The translations under genes and the position numbers were made by a program. From positions 1 through 11,170 of the forward strand of contig JAIXXU010000204.1 of assembly GCA_027490595.1 (NCBI GenBank): a DNA stretch of 11,170 nt. Reading direction: 5' to 3'. Positions 1-5,646 of the stretch are shown here, in pieces. Position 1 is the stretch's first letter, and every line of letters starts with the position of its first letter. This DNA comes from Pseudomonadota bacterium (lineage in GTDB: Bacteria; Bdellovibrionota_B; Oligoflexia; Silvanigrellales; Silvanigrellaceae). The notes below the pieces were generated by a model that ran no database searches, was not told where the DNA came from, and saw only the letters and a program-made list of their open reading frames with translations.

Positions 1-306
1 ATGTCTCTTATTTGCTCTACTTGTCAAGTATTGGATGGGCTTTTTTAAATTTTCAGGCGAAACTAATTATCATATATTTTATATAAAAAAATATGAATTT
101 AAGCAAAGATTTATTTTCTTTAAAAAGATTATTTAATAAAAAGATCTGAAAAAAATGGAAGAAAAAGAAAATAAAAAAGTCTTTGAGTAAATGAAAATTC
201 TTGTTTTATTGTTGCAATGTCTAATTTTTAATTTCAACACATTAGAAACTATACTGAAAAAATCAACAAGGCGTTGAAAAAAATTTCCATTATTTAAATT
301 TATATA
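1..306. other. AT-rich stretch without a convincing gene
   Basis: This stretch is very rich in A and T, with several A-runs, and lies downstream of the minus-strand gcvH gene. On the plus strand a frame is open from the left edge to a stop at 134-136, and two other frames close at 48 and 86, so the 3' end of an upstream gene could lie here. None of the three short peptides is recognisable. The only structured element I can point to is the small hairpin at 263-277. No tRNA, repeat array or clear promoter was seen. Confidence 0.6.
257..277 (-). terminator. Possible weak intrinsic terminator after gcvH
   Basis: Read on the minus strand, GTTGA and TCAAC arms (263-267 and 273-277) form a 5-bp stem with a 5-nt loop, followed by a run of six T at 262-257. 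It lies 30 nt past the gcvH stop codon, the expected place for the end of the ppa-gcvH transcript. The stem is short and only partly GC, so termination strength is doubtful. Confidence 0.35.
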
Positions 307-696
307 TCAAACACCCGAAGACGACGACAAATAGGAAAGATACTCATCAGCGCTGAGAAGATTTTGTGGCATATTCCCTTCTAATTCAATTCGTAAAAGC
401 CAACCTTTTTCATAGGGACTTTCCATGACTAACTGAGGATTTTCAAAAAGAGCTTGATTAACTTCAATGATTTTTCCCGATACAGGACAAACTAAATCAC
501 TCACCGTTTTTGTTGATTCAATGGTTCCTAAAGTCTCACCTGCATGCAGTTTAACCTCAAGCTCAGGAAGTTGGAGATGAACCACATCACCTAATTGAGA
601 TAAAATAAAGTCTGTAAGCCCTATCATACTCTGATTTCCAGAGTTTTTAACCCAATGATGATCTTTGGAATACATAAGCTCTGTTGGATAAGTCAT
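307..696 (-). CDS. gcvH: Glycine cleavage system H protein
   Basis: Lipoyl carrier protein of the glycine cleavage system. Its lipoyl-lysine arm carries the aminomethyl group between the P, T and L proteins. The 129-residue length matches the family. The lipoylation motif is clear, E60-S-T-K63-T-V-S-D, with K63 as the modified lysine, followed by the usual P71-V-S-G turn. The N-terminal YSKDHHWV segment and the C-terminal SADEYLSYL also fit GcvH. The gene starts 24 nt after the ppa stop on the same strand, so the two are probably co-transcribed. The ribosome binding site is weak: a GGGA about ten nt upstream of the ATG. No gcvT or gcvP is present in the window; they may lie elsewhere. Identification is firm. 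That the protein works in glycine cleavage rather than in lipoate relay is assumed from the family. Confidence 0.94.
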   Translation of the reverse strand: MTYPTELMYSKDHHWVKNSGNQSMIGLTDFILSQLGDVVHLQLPELEVKLHAGETLGTIESTKTVSDLVCPVSGKIIEVNQALFENPQLVMESPYEKGWLLRIELEGNMPQNLLSADEYLSYLSSSSGV

Positions 697-720
697 AATA
701 AAAGTCCCGAATATAAATTA

Positions 721-1284
721 TTAAGAAGTTAACTTTGCTTTATTTTCTTTGTACAGTTCAATGGATTCAACTATTATTTTTTCTGCTTCTTGTTTGTCAA
801 ACCAACCTGTGACTTCTACTTTTTTATTATCTAGAAGTTTATATGTTTTAAAAAAATGTTCAATTTCTTTGAGCAAGTGAGGATTAAATAACCTAAAGTC
901 CTCTAAATTCTTGATGTGTTTAAAATGTGGATCATCAGCATGTACAGCAAGAATCTTATCATCCGACTCTACTCCATCTATCATTTTCATACCACCAATG
1001 ACACGAGCATTCATCATAGACAAGGGGGCACTAGGCTCCTGGTTTAAAACCATCACATCGAGGGCGTCACCGTCTTCACAATATGTTTGAGGAATAAAAC
1101 CATAGTTGATTGGATAGGACACAGAACTGGACATAACTCTATCCAAAAATAGCATTCCAGATTTCTTGTCAATTTCGTATTTGTTCTTCGAGCCCCTTGA
1201 GATTTCAATGATTGCCGTAACAACAGAAGGACACTGGTCGCCTGCAGAAATAAAATGCCAGGGATGATGAGGATGAACAGACAT
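721..1284 (-). CDS. ppa: Inorganic pyrophosphatase (family I, soluble)
   Basis: Hydrolyses pyrophosphate to two phosphates in the cytoplasm, pulling forward reactions such as aminoacyl-tRNA charging and nucleic acid synthesis. The 187-residue product shows the family I core: E27, then K35-Y-E, R49, Y57-P-I-N-Y-G-F, and the signature D71-G-D-A-L-D76 that binds metal ions. Further D103, D108, K110 and Y148-K149 sit where the family has catalytic residues. The frame is open farther upstream, to 1467, but the start at 1284 is chosen because AAGGAG lies 7 nt before this ATG and the protein then has the normal family length. It is the first gene of a probable ppa-gcvH unit and is transcribed away from the SUI1-type gene, with a promoter candidate at 1325-1354. 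Confident call. Confidence 0.95.
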   Translation of the reverse strand: MSVHPHHPWHFISAGDQCPSVVTAIIEISRGSKNKYEIDKKSGMLFLDRVMSSSVSYPINYGFIPQTYCEDGDALDVMVLNQEPSAPLSMMNARVIGGMKMIDGVESDDKILAVHADDPHFKHIKNLEDFRLFNPHLLKEIEHFFKTYKLLDNKKVEVTGWFDKQEAEKIIVESIELYKENKAKLTS

Positions 1285-1302
1285 AAATTTTCTCCTTAGT
1301 CT

Positions 1303-1332
1303 TTGACGTTTTCTAAACAAAGAATTTATAAC
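1303..1332 (+). promoter_or_regulatory. Candidate promoter for the SUI1/YciH-type gene
   Basis: TTGACG at 1303-1308 and TATAAC at 1327-1332 are spaced 18 bp apart and sit 75 nt upstream of the start codon at 1408. The match to a sigma-70-like promoter is good in both hexamers. It points toward the ppa promoter and the two -10 boxes overlap at 1327-1330. Confidence 0.5.
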
Positions 1333-1354
1333 TGTAATAATCGTAAATTGGCAA
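1325..1354 (-). promoter_or_regulatory. Candidate promoter for ppa-gcvH
   Basis: On the minus strand a TTGCCA (-35, positions 1354-1349) and TATAAA (-10, 1330-1325) are separated by 18 bp, about 40 nt upstream of the ppa start codon. Its -10 overlaps the -10 of the opposing plus-strand promoter. Called by eye from sigma-70-like consensus. Confidence 0.45.
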
Positions 1355-1407
1355 GAGAGAAGCAGCACACAAGAAATTTCCTCACCCTCATCAAAAGGAA
1401 GAATATC

Positions 1408-1782
1408 ATGAGCAAACGTGGAATACCGCTTCAGTGGGAAGGCAACTTGATAAGTATCGAGCAACATGATGAGCCTGTTTCAATCGAACGCCCTGACTCT
1501 AACAAAACTGGAGAGATGATTCCGAGGGATGCAAAAATCATTCAAGGCTCATTAAAAATTCATATTGAAAAAAAAGGGAGAGCTGGAAAACCTGTCATAG
1601 TGCTATCTCACTTTTCCGATCCTGAGAGTAAAAATTCAGACAGTTTAAAAAATTTGTGTTCACTTCTTAAACACGCTCTCGCTTGTGGCGGGACAGTGGA
1701 AGATCAAAATGTAGTTCTACTAATAAGAGATATAAATAAAGTAAAATTAGCTTTAAAGAAGCTAAATATTCATGTTTTATAA
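1408..1782 (+). CDS. yciH: SUI1/YciH-type translation initiation factor-like protein
   Basis: Small 124-residue protein whose C-terminal half (about residues 42-124) looks like the SUI1/eIF1 fold found in bacterial YciH. The visible signature is the basic loop K55-K-G-R-A-G-K61 followed by a hydrophobic strand V63-I-V-L, then the ACGGTVED segment at 91-98 and a final helix rich in lysine. The first 40 residues are a variable tail. E. coli YciH, about 108 residues, has the same order. In eukaryotes eIF1 checks start codon choice; the bacterial homologues act in translation, but their exact role is less clear. The ATG at 1408 is preferred because AGGAAG lies 6 nt upstream; the frame extends to 1303 but that would overlap the promoter. 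The gene stands alone, with 146 nt before the next gene. Confidence 0.82.
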   Translation: MSKRGIPLQWEGNLISIEQHDEPVSIERPDSNKTGEMIPRDAKIIQGSLKIHIEKKGRAGKPVIVLSHFSDPESKNSDSLKNLCSLLKHALACGGTVEDQNVVLLIRDINKVKLALKKLNIHVL

Positions 1783-1928
1783 TTTCATTCTAGCTTGCTA
1801 TGCATATTTCACAGCTACTTGACGTAAGATTGTTTTCTATGAAAAAAATTTGCCTAGTATAAGAATAAGTTTTTAATAAAAATGTCGACATACAAATAAA
1901 TATTAATTAATTATGGATTTTAAATTAT

Positions 1929-2945
1929 ATGATTAATAAAATTCCTTATATATTTCGTAATAAACCTGGTTTTCCAAAAAGAAAAATCAGAGAACGCAAC
2001 GCAAATTCTAAGCCAACTATTATTTCTGTAGGTGGTGGCAAAGGAGGAATTGGAAAAACATTTATCACAGCAAATATATGCGCTCGATTGACACAAGAAG
2101 GTTTTAAGGTAGCTGCCATTGATCTTGATCTCGGAGCTGCAAACTTACACACTTGCTTTGGCATTCAAGCACCACAAAAAAATATTTCTGATTTTTTTCA
2201 AGGACACACAGATGAGTTGGAAAAAACAGGAGTGGAAACTCTTATAGAGGGACTAACTTTATTTGGAGGAGGCCACACGTTTTGGCAACATATCAGCCCT
2301 CAGGGTGGCCAAAAAATAAAGTTAATCAATTGCCTTCAAAATTTGGACTATGACTATATTGTTATAGACTTAGGAGCTGGCACTCATGTCCACACCCTAG
2401 ATTTTTTTATATTTTCAGATCTTGGGCTTATGATAATGACCCCTGAACCCACCAGTATTGAAAATGCTTATGTATTTTTAAAAAGTATACTCTACAGAAA
2501 GCTACAAAATATCTCACGCATCACAAAACTATCACCTGAAGCAGAACGAAACATACTCAACAAAATTACTAAATACCAAAAGCAAAGTTCACCAATAAAC
2601 GAAATTGAAGCCTTTTTAAAAAACGAGCTCTTCTTTGAGGAAACTTTGAATTTAATTCATTCTACAAACGTAGGAATTATTATGAACCAAGTGCGAACCA
2701 AAGAAGACAAAGCATTAGGAAAGACTATGGCAACCATCAGTCATCAATATTTTGGTTTTAGCTCAAAATTAGTGGGCTCAATGAATTATGATGATTCAGT
2801 ATGGAAATCGATACGTATTAGAAAACCTTTGGTTGTTGACAATCCATATGCATCAAGCTCTTCCCAAATTTACAAAATTGTAGATCAAATCATTGAAATG
2901 ACCGAAAATAAGTCTTATGAAGAACAGTTAGCAAAATCCAGCTAA
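1929..2945 (+). CDS. MinD/FlhG-like P-loop ATPase (ParA superfamily)
   Basis: A 338-residue ATPase of the MinD/ParA/FlhG superfamily. It shows the deviant Walker A G37-K38-G-G-I-G-K43-T44 with the signature lysine K38, the switch I region A63-I-D65-L-D-L-G-A-A-N-L-H, and Walker B Y143-I-V-I-D147-L. The wording ANLHTCFG and PEPTSIENAY resembles a family I know from Deltaproteobacteria rather than classical MinD or FleN. Members of the superfamily dimerise on ATP and position proteins, flagella or DNA in the cell. A 28-residue basic N-terminal extension precedes the ATPase core, and I see no clear C-terminal membrane-targeting amphipathic helix of the MinD kind. The fliL and fliM genes in the same window make a flagellar role possible, but they are 7 kb away. 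The ribosome binding site is weak. The rluD-like gene follows after 27 nt. Superfamily is certain, specific role is not. Confidence 0.85.
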   Translation: MINKIPYIFRNKPGFPKRKIRERNANSKPTIISVGGGKGGIGKTFITANICARLTQEGFKVAAIDLDLGAANLHTCFGIQAPQKNISDFFQGHTDELEKTGVETLIEGLTLFGGGHTFWQHISPQGGQKIKLINCLQNLDYDYIVIDLGAGTHVHTLDFFIFSDLGLMIMTPEPTSIENAYVFLKSILYRKLQNISRITKLSPEAERNILNKITKYQKQSSPINEIEAFLKNELFFEETLNLIHSTNVGIIMNQVRTKEDKALGKTMATISHQYFGFSSKLVGSMNYDDSVWKSIRIRKPLVVDNPYASSSSQIYKIVDQIIEMTENKSYEEQLAKSS

Positions 2946-2972
2946 TTTATTCTTTCAATTTGAAATTTACCT

Positions 2973-3968
2973 ATGAAAAAAAATTTAGAAATAATTGTCG
3001 TTGCCGAAGAAGATGTAAATATAAGGCTTGATTCCTTTGTTTCCTCTAAATGTGAACATATACCAAGCCGTTCATTTGCCCAAAGACTTATCCAGAATTT
3101 ACTTGTATTTGTGGATGAAAAAGTGGAAAAACCATCTCTAAAATTAAAAAAAGGCCAAATTGTTAAAATAGATTTTAGTTTTTTGATTGAAAACAAATTA
3201 ATCCAAGGAGAAAAAATACCCCTAGAAATATTCTATGAGGATGAACATCTTATTGTATTAAACAAACCTTCAGGAATGGTCGTTCACCCGGGCGCCGGGG
3301 TTTATCATGGCACGTTAGTCAATGCTATACTGGCACACTGCGGCTCCATACAACTTCCTAGCCTGGGGGAAAAACATCGTGCCGGAATCGTCCACAGACT
3401 CGACAAAGATACAAGCGGAGTGATGGTGGTTGCGAAATCCCAACTGGCTTTAACAAGACTATCTCAACAATTCGCAAGCCATAAACAAGTAAGACACTAT
3501 CTTGCTGTGACCTACGGCGTACCGTCAAGTTCTGAAGGTCTCATTGAAACGTGGCACGGAAGAGACCCAAAAAATAGAGTGAAGTTTAGTTGTCTTCCGG
3601 ATGGCCAAGGAAAAAAAGCTAAGTTGTCTTACAAAATCGAAGAAAAACTCACTGAAAATGAATTTTGTTTAGTAAGATGCGAATTATTCACTGGAAGAAC
3701 CCATCAAATCAGAGTCCAAATGAAAACAGTCAGCTCAGGAATTGTAGGAGATTCTCTCTATAGTCGCATCCCCGAAAAACTCAAAAAAAACAATCAATTA
3801 TATTCTTTTTTGTCTAAAAATATAAAAAGACAACTTCTACACGCATGTTTTCTTGAGTTTATTCATCCACACACTCAAGAAAAGATGTCTTTCATATCGC
3901 CTCTTCCAAACGATTTTCAGTCCACCTTAACTTACTTGAGATCTCCCAAATGTATACAGAACAATTAA
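2973..3968 (+). CDS. rluD: Ribosomal large subunit pseudouridine synthase, RluD/RluA family
   Basis: Converts specific uridines to pseudouridine in RNA, most likely 23S rRNA. The 331-residue protein has an N-terminal S4-like RNA-binding domain (about 15-75; R18-L-D-S-F, then S32-R-S at 32-34 and a later K-x-G-x-x-V segment) and a catalytic domain. The catalytic motif is H141-R-L-D144-K-D-T-S-G, with D144 as the nucleophile. Other family blocks are L96-N-K-P-S-G-M-V-V-H-P, G241-R-T-H-Q-I-R-V and R286-Q-L-L-H-A. The S4 domain and length fit RluC/RluD more than RluA; assignment to RluD itself is by overall resemblance. No good ribosome binding site is seen before the ATG, which lies 27 nt after the ATPase gene, so the genes are probably co-transcribed. 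The last 19 bp overlap the next gene in another frame. Confidence 0.9.
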   Translation: MKKNLEIIVVAEEDVNIRLDSFVSSKCEHIPSRSFAQRLIQNLLVFVDEKVEKPSLKLKKGQIVKIDFSFLIENKLIQGEKIPLEIFYEDEHLIVLNKPSGMVVHPGAGVYHGTLVNAILAHCGSIQLPSLGEKHRAGIVHRLDKDTSGVMVVAKSQLALTRLSQQFASHKQVRHYLAVTYGVPSSSEGLIETWHGRDPKNRVKFSCLPDGQGKKAKLSYKIEEKLTENEFCLVRCELFTGRTHQIRVQMKTVSSGIVGDSLYSRIPEKLKKNNQLYSFLSKNIKRQLLHACFLEFIHPHTQEKMSFISPLPNDFQSTLTYLRSPKCIQNN

Positions 3969-5014
3969 GCAGTAAATTTTGGGAAAGCGGCTGCTTTGTC
4001 ATGAACTGCTCAGAAAATGTAGTTTTTGGTCTTCAAGAGTTATCATTTACCGATACTAAGCCTTCTTTGTTTCCGTCTTTCTTTTTCGATAATTTTTTTT
4101 TGAACAGAAAAAAAAAGTGGGTATTGGGAAAGGAATTTTTCCAACTCAGCGCAGATAATTTTATTTTGCAAATGGATTCTATTTTATTTTCAAAACCAAA
4201 TATTTCTTGGCTTGGCCCAAACTATACCGACTACAAAAAATTATTTTCACTCCTTGATGAAAAATTTAAAGATCATTTTCTTCATAAAGGAGTTCCTTTT
4301 ACACATGTACATGGCTCCTTTGAAATTAAAGCAGAACATATTCTATATTTAGTAAAAACAATCTTTAAAAAAACACAACCAACCAGTAACTATTTATTTG
4401 GAATTTGGGACAAAAACTTAAAATTTGGCATTATTGGCTCTAGCCCAGAAGTACTTTTTTTAAAAAAGCCAAATCACATAAAAACACTCGCCGTAGCTGG
4501 AACCTTTACCAACCATGACTTAAATTCAGCTCCTCGCGAAAAATTAAATAAACTTTTCAAAGAACATAAAATAGTTGTGAGTGGACTAGAACAAGAATTA
4601 AACTCAAAGGGCGAAATTAAATGTGGCCAAATGAAAATCATACCCCAAGGCTCATATTCTCATTTTGTTACAGATATTGATCTCTATCCCAAAGATGATT
4701 TAGACGTTACCAACTTACTTCAAGCAATACATCCTTCTGCAGCCCTTGGGGGATTCCCTAAAGAAAACGCCCGAAGCTGGCTCGATGAAATAGAAAAAAA
4801 ATATGTCAAAAGATACTTGTATGGATCAGTTATCACTCATATGGAAAGCGAACAGTCTGCAATCTGTATTGGTTGTATCAGAGCAATACACTGGCAAGAC
4901 TCCGAAGTTTTTATTTCAGCCGGAGGTGGCGTTGTAAAAGAGAGCGTTCTAGACGAAGAATGGCTTGAAATTCAATTGAAAATAAAATTCATACGCGACT
5001 TGTTTGAATTATGA
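3950..5014 (+). CDS. menF: Chorismate-binding enzyme, isochorismate synthase-like
   Basis: A 354-residue member of the chorismate-utilising enzyme family (isochorismate synthase, anthranilate synthase I, aminodeoxychorismate synthase I). The C-terminal half shows the family blocks in order: G163-S-S-P-E-V-L-F, L180-A-V-A-G-T, K204-E-H-K-I-V-V, H261-P-S-A-A-L-G-G-F-P and S323-A-G-G-G-V-V with a following E-x-x-W. The HPSAALGG block resembles the ALGG/AVGG form of isochorismate synthases rather than the TVSGAPK form of TrpE and PabB, so conversion of chorismate to isochorismate for menaquinone is the best guess; a salicylate or other use cannot be excluded. The N-terminal 120 residues are poorly conserved. 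The gene overlaps rluD by 19 bp and has a weak ribosome binding site; the ATG at 4001 is an alternative start. No other menaquinone gene is visible. Confidence 0.72.
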   Translation: MYTEQLSSKFWESGCFVMNCSENVVFGLQELSFTDTKPSLFPSFFFDNFFLNRKKKWVLGKEFFQLSADNFILQMDSILFSKPNISWLGPNYTDYKKLFSLLDEKFKDHFLHKGVPFTHVHGSFEIKAEHILYLVKTIFKKTQPTSNYLFGIWDKNLKFGIIGSSPEVLFLKKPNHIKTLAVAGTFTNHDLNSAPREKLNKLFKEHKIVVSGLEQELNSKGEIKCGQMKIIPQGSYSHFVTDIDLYPKDDLDVTNLLQAIHPSAALGGFPKENARSWLDEIEKKYVKRYLYGSVITHMESEQSAICIGCIRAIHWQDSEVFISAGGGVVKESVLDEEWLEIQLKIKFIRDLFEL

Positions 5015-5049
5015 ACCCAGGGAAAAGAAAATTTTTTAGTTATGCTTTC

Positions 5050-5078
5050 TTGCCTTCACGATTGAGGAAAGATATAAT
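5050..5078 (+). promoter_or_regulatory. Promoter for the repeat lipoprotein gene
   Basis: TTGCCT (5050-5055) and a perfect TATAAT (5073-5078) are separated by 17 bp, the ideal sigma-70 spacing, and stand 43 nt upstream of the lipoprotein start. The TATAAT lies in an imperfect dyad: AGAT and ATCT flank its core, and outer GAGG and CCTC arms follow with a one-base offset. Confidence 0.7.
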
Positions 5079-5121
5079 CTCCCTCATGTGTTTTACCAAT
5101 TAATTGTTTATGGAGATTTTT

Positions 5122-5424
5122 ATGAAATTCAAAATGACTGCTCTTGTTGCTTTATCTGTATTGACACTTTCTGGCTGTACAAACAGCTGTGGTTCTAAGG
5201 ACTCTGCCACAGATACTACGGCACCTGCAACAACAACTCCTGCTCCTTCTTCCGAAACTGCTCCTACAACAACAACTCCTGCTCCTTCTTCCGAAACTGC
5301 TCCCGCAACAACAACTCCTGCTCCTACTTCCGAAGCTGCTCCTGCAACAAGCAAACCTGCAGAACAAAACGCAGCGCCTAGTTCAGCGGCTCCTGCAACA
5401 ACGACTCCAGCACCCTCTAAGTAA
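5122..5424 (+). CDS. Small Ala/Thr/Pro-repeat lipoprotein
   Basis: A 100-residue predicted lipoprotein. The N-terminus has basic residues K2 and K4, a hydrophobic stretch, and the lipobox L16-S-G-C19, so signal peptidase II should cleave before C19. Residue T20 after the cysteine is not aspartate, which by the E. coli sorting rule suggests the outer membrane. The mature part is almost all Ala, Thr, Pro and Ser, built from about 3.5 copies of a 13-residue unit APATTTPAPSSET (residues 34-72), then a degenerate copy and a final APATTTPAPSK. Such low-complexity stretches are flexible and extended; a spacer in the periplasm or on the surface is plausible, and no enzymatic function is visible. The ATG at 5122 follows TGGAGA with suitable spacing; an ATG 18 nt upstream is less likely. 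The gene has its own promoter and terminator and stands as a monocistronic unit. Confidence 0.85.
   Translation: MKFKMTALVALSVLTLSGCTNSCGSKDSATDTTAPATTTPAPSSETAPTTTTPAPSSETAPATTTPAPTSEAAPATSKPAEQNAAPSSAAPATTTPAPSK
5221..5421 (+). repeat. 39-bp tandem repeats in the lipoprotein gene
   Basis: Three direct units of exactly 39 bp occupy 5221-5259, 5260-5298 and 5299-5337. Units 1 and 2 differ at only 2 of 39 positions, units 2 and 3 at 4. A degenerate copy follows from 5338, and a last partial copy ends at 5421. The unit length is a multiple of three, so copy-number change would keep the frame. The near-identity of units 1 and 2 at the DNA level suggests recent duplication. Confidence 0.88.
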
Positions 5425-5428
5425 TCTT

Positions 5429-5454
5429 GAGAAGCCAGTTAGGCTTCTCCTTTC
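5429..5454 (+). terminator. Intrinsic terminator after the lipoprotein gene
   Basis: GAGAAGCC (5429-5436) and GGCTTCTC (5442-5449) form a perfect 8-bp stem with a 5-nt loop, followed by a pyrimidine-rich tail with three T. It begins 4 nt after the stop codon. The T-run is short, so some read-through is possible. Confidence 0.75.
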
Positions 5455-5471
5455 TCATAGCTCATTTTTCT

Positions 5472-5540
5472 CGATATCCCCCATCAGTCGTTTTCTAAGC
5501 ACTTGACATAATGTCGAACACATTATAATCGGGGATATCG
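5472..5540. repeat. Nested inverted repeats around the tRNA promoter
   Basis: An outer pair, CGATATCCCC at 5472-5481 and GGGGATATCG at 5531-5540, is a perfect 10-bp inverted repeat separated by 49 bp. Inside it an inner pair, ATAATGT at 5508-5514 and ACATTAT at 5520-5526, is a perfect 7-bp inverted repeat with a 5-bp centre. The inner dyad fills the space between the -35 and -10 boxes of the tRNA promoter and overlaps both boxes. Both are exact matches by direct reading; any regulatory role is inference. Confidence 0.7.
5503..5529 (+). promoter_or_regulatory. Strong promoter for tRNA-Met
   Basis: Perfect consensus hexamers TTGACA (5503-5508) and TATAAT (5524-5529) are separated by 15 bp, shorter than the ideal 17. 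The sequence just after the -10 is CGGGG, a GC-rich discriminator as seen at stable RNA promoters under stringent control. Transcription would start near 5536, about 10 nt before the tRNA. Confidence 0.75.
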
Positions 5541-5545
5541 TGAAT

Positions 5546-5622
5546 GGCAGGGTAGCTCAGGTGGTTAGAGCGAAGGTCTCATAATCCTTAGGTCGGCGGT
5601 TCGAGTCCGCCCCTTGTCACCA
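5546..5622 (+). tRNA. tRNA-Met (CAU anticodon, elongator type)
   Basis: The 77-nt sequence folds as a tRNA: a 7-bp acceptor stem GGCAGGG with CCTTGTC (two G-U pairs), a D-arm with GCTC and GAGC, an anticodon loop CTCATAA with CAT at 5580-5582, a 5-nt variable loop AGGTC, and a T-arm GGCGG-TTCGAGT-CCGCC. Discriminator A73 and CCA are encoded. The last pair of the anticodon stem is a T-T mismatch. An initiator is unlikely because the anticodon stem lacks the three G-C pairs. A CAU tRNA can also be tRNA-Ile2 with lysidine at position 34; the GGCAGGGTAGCTCAG start and GGTCTCATAATCC core look more like elongator Met. Confidence 0.93.
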
Positions 5623-5646
5623 ACTTTTATATTACGGCGGACGCCG

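Noticed and set aside
1..30. TTGACA on the minus strand at 27-22
   Set aside because: Its -10 would fall at or beyond the window edge and the bases there do not match; a chance hit in AT-rich DNA.
1..136. Possible C-terminal end of an upstream plus-strand gene (frame open from base 2 to a stop at 134)
   Set aside because: All three plus frames stay open for 15 to 44 codons at the edge and give low-complexity, AT-driven peptides; nothing is recognisable and no frame can be preferred.
1285..1467. Upstream extension of ppa to 1467
   Set aside because: The ATG at 1284 has a strong AAGGAG at proper spacing and gives normal family length; the extension would run through the divergent promoters and into the opposite gene.
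1783..1928. TTGACG near 1818 as a promoter for the MinD-like gene
   Set aside because: No acceptable -10 lies at 16 to 18 bp, and the TAGCT/AGCTA pair nearby has no T-run and is not a terminator.
5152..5367. Reverse-strand and other-frame open frames across the lipoprotein gene
   Set aside because: They are repeats read in the wrong frame, with products such as Gly/Val-, Arg/Ser/Cys- or Leu/Gln-rich chains, no ribosome binding site, and they cover a gene with a good signal peptide and lipobox.
5614..5646. TTG start inside the tRNA for the macro-like protein
   Set aside because: It would place the start codon within the tRNA acceptor stem; the ATG at 5647 gives the block order of the family and avoids the tRNA.
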